Positions 1 through 13,528 of a stretch of 64,000 nt of DNA are shown in pieces (the stretch's first letter is position 1; every line of letters begins with the position of its first letter). Made by a program: the position numbers and the translations under genes. Where the stretch lies: NCBI RefSeq assembly GCF_036370855.1, contig NC_088100.1, positions 33,988,563 through 34,052,562 on the forward strand. The letters are read 5' to 3'. Below the pieces are notes generated by a model. That model searched no databases. It had not been told where the DNA came from and saw only the letters and a list, made by a program, of their open reading frames with translations. This DNA comes from Dromaius novaehollandiae (lineage: Eukaryota > Chordata > Aves > Casuariiformes > Dromaiidae).

Positions 1-2931
1 TCAGGAACGGGCAGGCTGTCCATCACCACACATGGGGCAATCGAGCCCTGCACACACCACTTTTTTCCTGACTCACTTTTTTTCATGTAGCTCACATTTT
101 GAATCCAAACAGATTCCTCTGGTCCCTGACAACAGGATGGCTCTGTGGTAAAACTAAGTCAAGTGAGACGTAACATCAGGCTTTTAGATACAAGTTTGGA
201 CAAAAGTTAGAAATAAGATAAATATAAAAATGCATTTTCATTCGTACTTAACAATGGGATTCCTTTCTCTCTGTTTTCTATATTAGTCATTTAGATTCTT
301 TTTGGCATGCCTTAGCTGCAAAAACCAGGGCTATAGACATTTCCTAGGGCTTCCAGATGGCTTCCCAAGTCTTATATGACTCTACCTACCCCATCTGACC
401 TTTCTTTCCAGTTAAGGTTTGAATACAAATGGAAATAATCCAGATGGCTTTAGCTGGAGCCAAGTGCTTCAGTACTTAAGAGCTGCCTAGACAGCCCACT
501 AACTAATTGTCCCTTCTCAGTCTGCTCATGTTAAATTCTTCAGACTTCTTTGGGGTTACAAAAACGTTTTTCTGTGATATGTAATATTAATAACTTTTAC
601 TTCATTCAGTGACAACCACATCTCCAGTTTCTTTAAAAGACCACATATAACCCATTTAATAATAGCATGAAAAACAGACCTAGCAAAAGATTACTCTGCT
701 CAAACATGTCTGTGGCAGCTTCCTCCTCCACCCCCCATAACTTTGTAGTTCTTGTGTGGCATGGTATATCTGGTAGTATTAGAAGAATTATAGACAGCTC
801 TCAAGTAAACCAAGGTATACTAACTGATTTCTAAGGCTGGCTTCTCATAGTGAATACTGAGGTAATCTGAATATGATTAATTATTGGAAAAGCAAATATG
901 GAGATGTAGATTTAGAGCAATTTACACTGGGTGCTGCTGAGAGTTTTGGCGTTCAATGCTCTTTAGTTTTGCTATTAGTTGCAACAGTGTTTCCTATTTC
1001 TTTTCATGTATTTTTTTCATGGAATGTGTGATTCTGAAGTAGGAGCATAGTGAAATGAGCACAGTAGTCTGAAAATTCTAAAACCGAACTATTTCTAGCA
1101 AAAAAATAAAAGAGAGAGAGAGAGAGAGAGAGAAGAAGCTAATTCCCAATCAAGGGAAGCAACCAAATGCTTCAAATCCTTTGTTCTGCACTGCTACCTA
1201 AGGAGCACAGAGTAGCTTGCCTTATTAGACTTCAAAGAATGACACAGAATATAGGAGAGAAAAATATCACCAAGACAAGCTGGACTTCACTAATGGCATG
1301 TCTTTCATGTTTAAAAAACAGTTTTGTACTCTACAAGAGGTTTAAACAGGAAAATTACCCAGGATCATACAACCAGAAATTAACATTCAGTTTGTCTTTT
1401 ATATAGAAAAAGCCTCTGGGTAGTCAGGGCTTTAAAAGTTACCATCTCAGAGGACAATGCAGAAAGGAGAGGAAACTCTTTAAAGGCTTAGACCTCAGAG
1501 TGAATAAAGCAGAAATCACTGCTGAAATGTCAGAAGACACAAATCAAATTCTCTTAGGACTTTTAGGTGAAATTAACATTTGACTTTCTTACCCTACATA
1601 AAGAAGGCTAACATAATTATGTCTAAGGTATATGTATGCGTGCTATTAGAAAATGACCTTCATCATCTACTTTTACTAAAGATACTGTTGCCATTTTGTT
1701 GATCGGATCTATTATTACATGAAGGTGATTGTACCACTTCATATTCCTGGAGAAAAATATAGAGACTAGCATGAGAAGCCTAGAGACAGGCTGGCTAAAG
1801 GGAATGAACATGGGGCGAAGCCAAAGGTGGGAAAAAATGATGAAGCTTATGAAAAAGAGTCAGGAAAATCATGTTCACTAGTGCATACAAACTTCCAGAG
1901 CAATAGGATCTATATTTCTTAAGACTTCCAATCCTCTGTAAACAGATACCCATAGTGGTGTATCTCTGTCCCTGCTAGAGCTGGTTTACCGAATAACTAA
2001 CAAGTTATTGTTGCAAGCTGTTACTCCATTGCTTGCTTTTGCAGCTTGAGTGGCAGATTTCTGTGTGGTAGATTGAAAATTTCCAGCCCTGGTGATGACC
2101 TTCCTCAGTATCACTGTAATTCACCTGAGGGAATTTTTGTTCCTTAAAACTGTTTTCAAGTTTCTGTGCCTTAAAACAAGATCTGAATTCCCAAGGAAAG
2201 ACTTTGCCATGGCTAAAGGCTGATGAAGCTGCTGGGCACCCTAATTCTCCCAGTGACCTCTGGACCTGAGCTGTAGCCCTTTTCCCAGATGTGGTGTCAC
2301 CATGCCTTTTAGTGTACTATGGACTTCTATTGTAAAGCAGAAGAAAGGTTATTAAACATATAAAGAGAATCTACTGCATCAATTGAAGAGAAAGAGATGC
2401 TGGGAACAGCTCTGCGGAGCTTTATGTAAAAGCCTTGCAAGCAAACTAGAAGTCAGACTGAACTGTGCCTCTGGCAATGGGAGCAGAAGGAAAAACAACT
2501 CTTGACCTGATTTTCTCTCCCTCTCCTGTTACCTCGCAGCCATGCAGTGCAGCAGCCAGGTAGGCTGACTGGGTACAGACTAGGCAGGAAAGGAGGCCTC
2601 GCTTTGAGCCAGACATTCCCAATGCCTGACAACAGACTTTGCCAGAAATTTTGCTTTTCTTACACAGGAGCCAGGTGTGGCTTATGATACAGTGATAAAA
2701 TCTTTGGTTACGAAAAATGTGATGAAAGCTCTGAATACACTAGAACAAAGCTGAATAATCTCTGTCTCTGAAACAGTCCAGTTTGCTCCCTAGGAGACAG
2801 GGAAAAGAAGAAAGGCTATTATGGAAGAGAGCAGATGTTTTTCTTATCTATATATCCATTAGATGTCCTTGCTACTGTAGTGTCTTGGTATATTTCTCTT
2901 TTTTCTGAGGATTCCCAGGAGGCAAAGGAGT
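1..2931. other. Non-coding stretch with no recognised gene
   Basis: AT-rich sequence with stops in all frames. The longest frame (1167-1406, 79 codons) has no recognisable domain. Apart from the (AG)n run at 1111-1132 I see no repeat family or RNA gene. It could be intronic or intergenic. Confidence 0.6.
1111..1132. repeat. (AG)n dinucleotide microsatellite
   Basis: Eleven uninterrupted AG units, preceded by an A-rich run (1101-1110) and followed by AGAAG. A simple sequence repeat with all purines on the plus strand, likely polymorphic in length. Confidence 0.95.
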
Positions 2932-3027
2932 GCCGTTTTACTCATTTACTGGGAGAACTGAGGCACAGACGAGAAGTAACTTGTCCTGTGTCTGTGGCAT
3001 TGTAGGAGGCTGAACCCAGCCACTCAG
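2932..3027 (-). mobile_element. MIR-type (CORE) SINE fragment, reverse orientation
   Basis: The segment reads GAACTGAGGCACAGACGAG, then AGTAACTTGTCC, then GGCTGAACCCAGCC. These are the spaced hallmarks of the reverse complement of the MIR core (gaaactgaggcacagagag ... aagtaacttgccc ... attcgaaccca). Ends are approximate and both termini of the SINE seem lost. MIR is an ancient tRNA-derived SINE of amniotes; the divergence here fits a very old copy. Confidence 0.75.
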
Positions 3028-6000
3028 GTAATCTAATTCTTGGACCTTTTTTCACTTCTGCTTGTGCTTCTTACATGTGTAGCTCCATCTATAGTTGTGA
3101 GCCTCTGAGAGGAAGGTGCCTTCTTACAAGAGTATAACTACACTCATCTAAAATATAAGATTCCACAGTCAAATTAATCAAAAGGGAGGAAACACAAAAA
3201 TGAGGTGTGTGCACTCTTATTTCGACTTCTCTTGGGCATGTGATTCTGAAAGTCCCATTGCACAAACACAAATTCTTTCTTCTTCTCCAGACCTCTGCCT
3301 TATTCAAGCAGCAATGGTAGATGGTGATTGTTGTATTGGACTGTGCAGCTTTTCTGTTCATCCTTGACTTTAAGTTTTATAACGTATCACCCACTACATC
3401 CACTAAGTAAAAACTAGTACATTCTCCATGGGCTTTTACTGTGCTTTAATCACTGGAGTGCTCCACAAACACTGAGGAAGATCCACCCAAATTGCCAGAA
3501 GCCCCCACCAGGTTTCCATGCCCGGTCACGAGAAGCCTTGTGGCTGATTTCTCACACAGACTTCATCTGCTCTCCCTGACTTCCACATCTGACCTTTGGG
3601 ATCTCAAGCAAGCAACCTGAAAGTGAGGAACCGGATTAGTGGCCATGTGTGAAAGTTTTAGCCTAGATAATATACAAGACATCTTAACCACTCAGAAAAA
3701 AAAACCAAAAAAAACCCCATGATCTTCAAACAAGGGATTTAGGCAGATTGTTGCTGTTAAAATCCCAGACTATAGTCCTGAAAACTCCTACTTCAGCTGC
3801 CATCTAACCTTTCAGTGCCAAAATGCCACAGGGCATTTGTAACTCTAGAGGCTCAGGGTCACTTCACATACTTCCACATATGCTCAGACATGACAAGGAG
3901 CAATTTGTCATCTGGCTTATTCCTGAGCCTGCCTGGGGTCTGGCAGTGGGATTAGCTAATTTCTAATTTCTAATTAACTAATTGCTAGTTTTGAGCAGTT
4001 AGCTAATTTCTCTCAACTGTCTGTTGTTCTTGGTAGAGCATCCCCCTTCTCAGCAGTGTGCATATGTTACCTCAAAACCAGCAAAACTGCCATAGCAATT
4101 GGATGAATCCCAGCATTTAAGTTCCCCATCGGATTAACTGGTAGAAAGTTAAAATTAAATGTTACCATTTTTCAGGTCTACTGCGTACTGGGTAGTAGAC
4201 CTTGGGGTCCCTGGAACCTGGGACCATAGGAATGTCTCTGAGGTTATGGGTTATTGCTAACAGTCTCCAACTCTTTGTGTCACCTGAGCAGTCACCTCCA
4301 CTATGTGTTGCTGTTCCTGCTCTCTTGGATACATGAAAAAACAAGGCCAGATGACAGAAAGTCTCCAAATACTGGTATATCCCCCAAAACATTTTCATGG
4401 ATGGGAAACTGACAAAAAGAAGCGGCACAAACATAACTAACCTGAATCCCTGACTGTGTTTTCAAGAAACCCTTTGAGTTCTGTCTTGGCCAACCCTAAT
4501 TTAATTAGAGGAAGGATGCTGCTCTTGTTGTCTTCGGAAGCCTTTTAGAGCTGAGGTTGGGGTGAAGGAAGGTTAGAACTGCAGTAGTGTAAATAATGTA
4601 ACAGTATTTCATCTTGACTTGGGATCTTAAAGAAATATTTTTAAATGACCATCCTTCTGTGATAAGAATCTGTTCAAACAGTACTATTTCTTGAAACAAT
4701 TTTTGTCTAATTTCACTGGGTGTGCTTTCTGAGGAAGAATTCACTTTCAGAAAGCTATAATATGAAGAACATAAACAGCAAAGGTGTTGAGCTGCTGTCT
4801 TTGGTATAATCCCAGATTTTATTTGTTAATGAGTTAGCAATAAAAATAATGGAAAAGCAAGTTCCATCCAGGAAACCATTCACTTACAATTATACTTATA
4901 AATAATCAAAACATTACTTTATATTAAATGCTTATTGTGGCTAAAGAGTAGACCCCGGAAGGGTTTCAGCACCATTTTATGTGTCTACTTCATGATAGAG
5001 TGGCATAACTAGTGGCAACTTGGACTGACACTAAATAACAACAATTCCCAGAGCCACTGCAAGTCACAGCTAGTACTCCTGGGAATAGCCACACGCCTCT
5101 CCTGACTGGTGACATTCTTTGCCAGGGTTAGCGTCTGTGGGACCTCAAATGCTGTGCTTCCCCATTCTGGCCCAACTCTGTTTTTCTTCATTAGCTATAA
5201 ATTGAGACTGAGAGAGAGAGTGTGTTACGGTGGCAAAAGCTAGATGACATGCTTCTCCCTAAGCTAAATTAATATTGAACAACATGAAACTCATTGAATG
5301 CGTCAGCCAATGAGTCGGCAAAGTAGTAAGTGGCAGAAGTGCAAACCTACAGTTGATAGATATGACTTAGAATCCAAAATCTGCAATCAGTTTTCTTTGT
5401 GAAACTTTAGAGAGCTCAGGAAAACAACTTAACATGATTGTCCAGGCTAGCAAGAAACCTTCTCTTTTATCACATAAACACTGCTGTGTGTGAGCCGAAC
5501 CATAAAAGTATATCCACAGAGGGATCAGCCACTGCTAGGGGAAGTTTACACATGCTTCATTTCATTATATTTTTTTCTGTGAGATGAGAATATCTAGGCT
5601 TGAGTGAAGCAATCACACTGACACCAGCTAATGCAATTCATACTGCTTGGCTTCCATTCAACGTGAAATCCCGACAGGAACACAAAAGGAACAGAGGATG
5701 GCTGTGTAGGCAATCAATTTATTCTTACCGTTTAGAAGGAAAAAGAGTAAAACACTTTGATCAATTCTCTTTAAAGTGCATCCTCTTAGCAAAGCCCAAA
5801 TATGTAGTGCCAAAGGCACCTTACTCAGGTCTAATTTTATAAATTGATAGTAGCTGGGTGTAGCAGTTAAATGATGAGAACTATGAAAGTTTAAGATTAG
5901 TAATTATTAAAAGAAATGTTAAACATAGAGATATTTGTCCTAGTCTGTGATTTATGGTATCTCATGCTGGTTTTGGAGGTTAAAACTCTGTAACTTCACA

Positions 6001-7004
6001 CACAATTCAAAAAGTTCTTTTTTAATCCATGTTTTCAACCAAAAAAAAGTTTTCAGAAATGCCCAACATTGTTGGACCAAAATATTCTATAATTAGTTTT
6101 GTCTAAAAGGAAAACCCCAAAACCAAAAATGTTTCACCTGAGGAATGTGTGTATGTAGGCAGGGGTCAGGAAGAGGAGAAGAAAGATGTCTTTCACAAAA
6201 TGTGGTGGGTTTTTTTCCTTCTTTTTGTGATTAAGAGTTTTTTATACAGAAGTTTTGTGAAATTTGTCATAGAAATGTATTCTCTAGTGAGGAGATGTGT
6301 CACTGAATGATCTAAAGAAAGCTGGTTCTCTGTGGTATCTGGGGAAGCTTACATTACATGCCCAGCTCCTTTGTGAATGGTTTTCTTGCTTAGATTGTGA
6401 ATCTGTCTTGATCCTTTTGCTGGAGCCTCACCTTGCTGTTGGGCTGATGTGTTTGGCAGAAGTGATGCCCTGCTTTGCTATCTGTGCTAATGCTGCATTT
6501 CAAGTTTGTCATAAGTAACAGATAGCCCTTTTACACATCACTGATACAAGAGTCCAATCATTCAAACTACAGGATGCTGGAACTCATGGGGGAACAACTG
6601 GTGTACTTCTGGGAAACTTAGGGTAGCTGCGCTGGGCCAGCTCAGGAGCTGGAGATTCAGCTGACATCCCATCCTCTAGGGATTAAGAGGTTTTGAGATT
6701 TCGGACTGGCTGAAGAAAGTACTGGAAGTTTTATTAACCTAGGCCTGAGGCCAAGATGCACATGTGCAGAATGTTCTTTGCAGGAAGGACAGAGTCAAAC
6801 GAGACCAGTTAGCTAGCAAACAACCCCTCAAAGGAACTAGATATGAGCTAAAAGTGCAGCTGAGTCCAGCAGCTCAGAGAGGAAATGTCTATCCGTGCCT
6901 AACCTTGCCTTTCTTTCTCTTTGCTCTGCTGCAAACTATCAAGATGCTGCCCAAGCAGGTGTCAGCCTAGAGTTTTACTGAGAGAAGATAATTAATCTGG
7001 GAGC
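3028..7004. other. Non-coding stretch with no recognised gene
   Basis: AT-rich sequence. The only structure I note is a cluster of TAAT cores at 3950-4012. The frames at 3089-3361, 4162-4434 (both minus) and 5600-5842 (plus) show no conserved domain, signal peptide or splice context. Confidence 0.55.
3950..4012. promoter_or_regulatory. Cluster of TAAT homeodomain-type cores
   Basis: About six TAAT/ATTA cores occur in 60 bases, including the palindromic TAATTA, in repeated (C)TAATTTC units. The units look like a degenerate short tandem repeat. Such AT cores are what homeodomain proteins bind, but the low complexity could equally produce the pattern by duplication. No function is shown by sequence alone. 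Confidence 0.25.
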
Positions 7005-7208
7005 TATTCTTATGGTAAGGATGGCTGACCACTGAAACAGGTTGCCCAGAGGGGTTGTGGAGTCTCCATCTTTGCGGATATTCAAAACCCAATGGACACA
7101 GTCCTGGGCAACCTGCTCCAGGAGGTTGCTTGAGCCGGGGGGTTAGACCAGTTGATCTCCAGAGCTGCCTTCCAGCCTCAGCCATTCTCTGACTCTGTGA
7201 CTCTATGA
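7005..7208 (+). mobile_element. CR1 LINE, 3' terminal fragment
   Basis: The sequence carries the standard CR1 3' end: CAGGTTGCCCAGAGGGGTTG, then GGAGTCTCCATCTTTG, then CTGGGCAACCTGCTCC, then TTAGACCAGTTGATCTCCAG, finishing in the degenerate octamer-like tail TCTCTGACTCTGTGACTCTATGA. It holds only the last ~200 bases of the element, the usual 5' truncation from target-primed reverse transcription. The reading frame of the reverse transcriptase C-terminus is not preserved. Confidence 0.93.
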
Positions 7209-8740
7209 AGTAATGGTCATGAATAGCAGTTCTTCCTACTCTCAAGACTGTCTAATGATTCCTCCATTCGGCAGAGTAGTAGGCCCATTTTAAGGCCTTA
7301 CTATCTCATTATGCAGTGTGTAAACTATAGTAGTGTCTCAGGAAACATATTAGAGCTGAATATCAGGCCTTCAATCCCTGCTAAACCTAAGCTTCTATGG
7401 ATTTTCTTTTAAAAGAAAATAAATTTACTGTTTGTATTGCTGGAACTACCAGGATATTGTCATCACCTAGTCATGACAGACAATGTTCAAATACAAAGTT
7501 GAAGGGGACTCCTTACCTCTAGAAAGGTACAATCCAGGCATATGATAGTGACAAGTGGATGAGATTTAGATGAAAAAAATAAGCAGATATTGGTCATTAG
7601 GAACCTATCCATTATCAATTCTTTTGTAGGCATTTTGACAATGGAGAATTTTGAGGTAGGGTAAGGAAGAAACTACAGCTGTATCTACAGGGAGCATTTC
7701 CTGATCATGGGAGAAAGAAATCAGCATGGAAGTAAGCACACCAGTACTTGTCTGAAAATGTAAAAGTGTGTTTTGGTGGCCAGGGGATGGTCTGATAATT
7801 TAACTACACAGAAATGAACGATGAGATGACAATAGAAGAAGGTCCAACACCAGAACAAGAAATACCAAAGGCGAAGAAGCAAAGGATATTATGGGTACAA
7901 AATCTAGATTTATGCCAAAGGGAGGGAAATAGGCAGGTGAGGAGGAAAACATTGATGGGAACTGAAGAGGGACCAGAAATGGGAGACTGAGCCAGCTGTG
8001 AAAGGAAGGAGAACAGAAAAGATACAGAAAAGTCTTTTCTTCTGAAGTTGAAAAATTAATGTGGTAGTCATGCTCCCAGAAGCTCCCCTCAGGCAGCTGG
8101 AGAACATCGTCCCAGCGTGCCAGACATGAGACTCTGCAGTCAGATCCCTTCGATTCGTGCAGTGCTCCCACTGGCATGAATGTGAGATACGGTCGAGTGA
8201 GGAGCACATCATATCTGGCCCTGTATGCACATGGAGTGTGGGTCTGGGTCTTTTCAGGTCTAGATACAAGGCAAAGATTTTAATAGTTAAATGACACTAG
8301 TTAGCTTACGTACCATTTTCCAATTTCTATTGTTAATCTTTGCCTATAAAATATCCCAAATCCATGTTGCTTAGCCAGGAGATAGAGAAGAGATTCAGCG
8401 TGTGATAATGGCTTCTGAGATGAATTTAAGCAGGTATGAGACATCTTGAAGAAAAGTACTGTTTCTGTTCATGGTATTAGGTGGGCTGTTTAAAAAGAAC
8501 CAAGGAGATGGACTGTATAGACACGTAAATGTGTATTATGTGAAAGATCACTGTTGATCGTATTTGTATTAATATTACAGTACTACCTAAAATAATAGAG
8601 TTCCTGAGACACTAGCATTGATAAATGGGGTGATGGTATGAGCTGTTCTGTATGAACGCCATTTTCTGAATTTATGCCAAACATTGTCATTGTGTGTTGT
8701 TCTGTTTGTTGCTATACTCTTTCCACAATTAAAAAGCACA
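7209..8740. other. Non-coding stretch; two overlapping minus-strand frames judged spurious
   Basis: Overlapping minus-strand frames at 7800-8207 (135 codons) and 7910-8269 (119 codons) are the largest in the left part of the window. Both are rich in Ser, Phe, Leu and Pro because the plus strand is purine-rich there. They lack domains, and two different frames stay open over the same bases, as expected from base composition. I see no repeat family. Confidence 0.5.
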
Positions 8741-8795
8741 GATCTGCCCAAGGGTACACAAGTCACCACACAGCTAAGTGAGACACAGAGCTCCT
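8741..8795 (-). mobile_element. MIR-like SINE fragment, reverse orientation
   Basis: CTGCCCAAGGGTACACAAG and CACACAGCTAAGTGAGACAC resemble the MIR reverse-complement core (cttgcccaaggtcacacagctagtaagtggcagag). The match is short and includes an inserted segment, so an independent chance match is possible. Confidence 0.5.
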
Positions 8796-8999
8796 CTCTT
8801 GTTTCCCTGTCACGCACCTTTGATGTGGGATCACAATGTCACTTCAGCTGCACGAAGTCCTGAAACCCAGCTTTACTGATGTCTGAAGCGTTACCACACT
8901 GATCACACTCTTTGCTTTTCTTCATGTCTCCGCTTTTCATTAACATTTGCCAGTAAAAGCCATGGCACTTGCTTGCTCTTGTACACTGTGATGAGTCCA

Positions 9000-9055
9000 T
9001 GTGTGTGCATGTGCGTGTGTGTGTGTGTGAGCGCGCGTGCCCACGCGTGTGTATA
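9000..9055. repeat. Alternating purine-pyrimidine tract (GT/GC/CA)
   Basis: A run of alternating GT, CA and GC steps: strictly alternating from 9000 to 9029, one break near 9030, then GCGCGCGTGC and ACGCGTGTGTAT. Alternating GC/GT tracts are the classic sequence able to adopt left-handed Z-DNA and are length-unstable. Confidence 0.85.
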
Positions 9056-12000
9056 AAGCTTTGTTTAGTTTTTAAACAATTAGACCGTCACAATAATTTT
9101 TTGACAGGACTTTATCTCTTCCAGTGTTCCTCAGATACCACATGTGATGGAAATGTTGTGGGTTTATGTCTTTGCAATATCTGTGATGAACTTCAATAAA
9201 AATGTTTATGCTGCATCGGGCTGTTATGGCAACTGCAGTCAAGCTCTACAGCGACACTCAGGGAAAAAGGCCTCATATGTATCAGGTTGCTATGGAAACA
9301 CTTACTCCGAAACCTGTTTAGGAAAGCTGATTTGTAGTGTCACTCCACGATTTCAAAACATCTGGACCAGACATGCACGCTACCTGGATACACAAGGTTA
9401 TGGTGCCCGCAAGTGCACATTAACTCTGGGCTTTGGCGTCCAACCCCACGAAGTCCCACTCACTCCTTGCAGGAAGCTCCTGGTGCTGCTAGGTTGGTCC
9501 CAGTGGGTGGGGAGAACTTCCCCTAAGTGACCTTTAAATTTATGCTGCTCCATGGGACTTGCTGGAATACTGATCTCTAGAGGAAACTCTCACGTGTGGG
9601 AGAGGTATCATGGATTTGAACCTGGATTTTTTTTAAACAGTTTCTAGAACTTTTCTATGAGCTTTTTTCCTTTTAATTAACAAAAATTAAGTAAAAATAA
9701 TTAGAAAATGCTAGCTGTAGCACAACACCGGACAAGATCGAGAAGGCCAAGTCTGAAAACAGAGTCGGCACCATGCTCTTCAGGCCTCTAGAGTCAAATG
9801 AGATTTTTCACCCTTAGCAGTCACAGAAGATGAGCAAACAAGGCAAATACACAGATTTCTCTTAGTTCTCACCTAGTTAAAGCATCCCACATTCTTGCTC
9901 TAGTAGTTTCATGTTTTATTATGTATTAAAAGCCTTTAAAATTATCTCCATTTCTGAACATGCATTAAAGTGCTTTTCTGAACATTTTCTTTACATTTCT
10001 ACAACTGTTCATTAAAGATCTGTCTAGCCAATTTAATCATGCTTTATCTTAAGAGACAAATTATCCCAGTTGACAAAGTCTTAATGGGAAAGTTAAAGCT
10101 AAATATGTGCCATCAGTTTTTGATTCTCACAAGGGTGTGGATTACAATACCATTTTGCTCTATTGTGTGTTAATTCTTCATGATAAGGCTTTTGATCTTT
10201 CTAACACTTTTTATACCAGTAAATATGAATGAATATGAGCAGCATCTTTGACTCGCGCATAGGCACTTGTGTAGGACAAGTTCCAGGTAATATTTTTCTG
10301 TTGTGGCATTTGGCTTGATTACTTTCAGTACCTGAGAAATACTTCTAAGACCATCCCAAGAGTGAAGAATTTTCCTATAAGACCTGAATCTACCATGCTC
10401 TTCCAGGTGCGAGGGTATCTGTCTCCAGAATCAGTTTTGCTCATTTAAAAAAAAAAAAAAAAGACACACTATGTCTAATTGCATATGTTATATATTTATT
10501 TTCTTTTTGTTTTTAATCCAGATCCCATTTCCTCCCACAGTATGGAAAGAGAGATTTGTTATTTATATCACAGAGCGAATTGAAGAAAGAACCTCATCAC
10601 TGTAGAAGAGGAGAAGAGAGGAGAGTACAGAAGAGTTCAGGGAAGTAGCGTAGCACAGAACAGAATACCAATCCATATCCCAGGAGAGTCTGAAGGGTGT
10701 CTTCCCTCCAAAATATAATGAACTGGGTCCTGCAGTGAGTAGACGTTTATGCCAGGGGAGTTCTGGATTACAAATAGCCTTCTAGATGCACTAGCCAATA
10801 ACTCTGACAGAAGCTAGATGGCTGGGACAGGGCACAGAGGGACAAGGAGCCCAATTGTTGCATTGGGGATGTGCAGAGGAAAGGGAACTCTGTTGGATGC
10901 TGTTTCCATACTTCTTATAGATCACTTATTGCCTATAGCTTTTAATATGTGGGGAGAAGAAATATTACTTTTGTATTATGTTTAACTATAGTTAATGGCT
11001 ATAAAAAGCAGCTGGAGCTTTCAAAAAAAAGATGTTGCTTTTTGGAAGGCAGAGTAATGAGTCCAAAGCTTCTTGCAATAATATGAATCTTTCCATTAAG
11101 TTCAGCTGGCTTAGATTTTTCAGATTTTCAACATCATTTCTTCAGTGTTGTGTTACATGTCCTCGCTCTTAGGAACTCATGACTGAAAGGACAGATGTTG
11201 AGCTAAGACACAATGTGAGAGTCAGAGAAAGGAAATGATATGGGTTTTTTTGTTTGGTTGTTGGAAAAGTATGTAAAATTGATTTTCTTCAATTGTGAGC
11301 TACTTGGAAAGATAAGTGTTAATGATTAGAGGCTGTAGGCTTGTTGCGTTCTGAACCCTACTTCCCTGCACAGATGAAAGTGCCCTTGCCTTTTAAAAAT
11401 GAGCCTATATGTTATTGTGTATATTCTTGAATCCACTTAAAGACCAGAGTACTTAGGACCTTTGCTTTCTCTTTGTGCTGCTTGCAAACAACACAGGAAA
11501 GTAAATGAGACTGTTGGGTTTTCACCAGTTTTAAAGGTCACCATTGTACTATATATTCTTTCCATGAATCATGAAGTTCACCATAACTGCCTCTTTCTTG
11601 CTCTGTCTTTTCCAAAATATTGCTGAACCTGGGCCACATCACTCAATTCCCTAAACCAATATAATTGTGTTTTGGCTGTATACCCTTCTGTATAGCAGAT
11701 TTGATTTTGTACAACTCTGTTCAACAAAATTTATCTTACCCATTTCAATACAGTCCAGCCTGGAAGAGCTATTTAACAGTAACAGGATGACATGCAAGGT
11801 AAACCTCTACTGCCAAGTTAGAGATTTCAAAAAAAATATGTCTGTTCTGAATTCTGCTTACATCTGAATTACTGGTATTCAGTTACTTACGGGGAAAAAG
11901 ACCCTCAGATTTTATAGGATTTGTGTTCACTTGCTCAGCATATCTGAAAGTCAGAGCATGTATTCAGGACTTAGATACATTTTAAAATGTTCAGCCTGAG

Positions 12001-13437
12001 GACTCCATGTTTAAAAATTTTGGCCAACATATAAAATCATGTAGGGATGGAAAGAATGCATTCTAGCAAATCTTTAATCTGTGCAAAAAATAATGGAGCT
12101 AAAAAGATTTCTATGTAACCCAAATCCATTTTGTCCTTGAAAAGCTGTCTGGAAGGAGGCAATATGAGACACAGTTCACACTCATATATCTCAAGCTTAA
12201 ATAATCAATTCTGATTGACAGGTCTGAGGTTAATTTACTCCCAAAGTCTTTGACACATATCAGTTCTCAACTGATGACATGCTTACAAGTAAACAAGGAG
12301 GTAAAGAACATGCACAGATAAATTGTATGCTGGGATCCAGGACGAAGGCAATAAACTTCCAAGTTTCCAAGTCTCAAACTAATCCAGTCTCTTAGGAGAA
12401 AAAGGAAACAAATGAGAGCTTTATTAAGCATGTGTGTGCTGATGGCCCCAAAACCGGTTTGAAGGCTTGTCCAATGCCAGAAGATCTTGTAACGGTGTGC
12501 AGACTCCTGAGGCTTGGTGACACAAGGCTGGTGCTGCAGGCAGCCGCTGAGCAGTAAGACATTTTTGGCTACTTCTGAGATTGCTTCTCTTTCCAACTTT
12601 CTCGATGCAGCAGAGAAGAAATGAAAAGACAGGACAGAAAGAACCATCTCACACCAGTTGTCCTTATCTGAACGTGTGAATTTGCAAAGCAACAGTGTGG
12701 ATCCCTTTTGCAACCCCCTCTTATGAACTAACAAATACAAAATATGGTAAAGTTGGTGTGGAGAATTAAATGAATTTCTAATTAAATGAAGAAAAAAATG
12801 TTGATATATTCTTGCTTACAGCTGCAGTCTCATTGTGAAAGAAATCCTCTTGTTACTGAGAACAATAAAATCAGAATATACCCATTCTGTCACATCTTCA
12901 TTTCTAAGAGAAAAGTTCCTCAGTCAGTACCAGACATCCAGATTAACTATTAAGAACTTTTTCTAGCTACATGCCAAGTCTATAAATATATGTAGGTAGT
13001 AAGAGCTGTAGGACTGATAAACTGGTTATCAAATAGACAGTGAAAAGTTATACTGACAATTCTGCACAGCACCTGAAAATTCCTGGGCAAAAAGATAATG
13101 TGAACAGTATCACACAAAAATATCCTCAAGATAAATGCTAAATGAAGCATGTAGATCAGATCTGGGATGCAGAAATTGTTTCCTGTTGTTTTGCAATAAG
13201 AAGATAAGATATAAAGAATTGCTTCCTTACCTTTCAGCTAATATATTGCTGTGCCTTGGTTCAGCAAGTTGAATAAGTATATGCCCAATTTTGAACACCT
13301 AAGTACTTTCTATTTATTTCAGAGGGATTATTTGCCTGAGAAAATTAGCCAGGAGCTAAGTGTCTTACTGAACTGGGTCCCTTTGGATTTGCTGTCCTGC
13401 CCAGTGGAATGATTAAAATGAAATCTAAATCCATGCC
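9056..13437. other. Non-coding stretch with no recognised gene
   Basis: AT-rich sequence with a run of 16 A at 10447-10462. The frames at 9144-9530 (plus, 128 codons) and 12267-12740 (minus, 157 codons) contain no family signature. I find no repeat family, RNA gene or CpG island here. Confidence 0.5.
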
Positions 13438-13528
13438 TTTTTCTTTTTCCTTTTCCTTTTTCCTTTTCCTTTTCCTCCTTCTTCATCTTCTTCTTCTTTA
13501 TCTTTTATCTTTTATCTTTTTCCTTTTT
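13438..13528. repeat. Long polypyrimidine tract (TTTTCC / CTT / TTTATC units)
   Basis: About 90 bases almost free of G on the plus strand. Successive blocks of TTTTCC-like, CTT-like and CTTTTAT-like units are interrupted only by single A residues. Mirror-symmetric homopyrimidine runs of this kind can form triplex (H-DNA). The tract ends in TCCTAG, which looks like a splice acceptor, but no exon follows that I can recognise. Confidence 0.85.

Noticed and set aside
7800..8269. Two overlapping minus-strand frames (135 and 119 codons)
   Set aside because: Two frames are open over the same purine-rich DNA, with Ser/Phe/Leu bias and no domain, signal peptide or splice context.
12267..12740. Minus-strand frame of 157 codons
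   Set aside because: No recognisable domain, no promoter or splice context, and AT-rich sequence of the same character as its surroundings.
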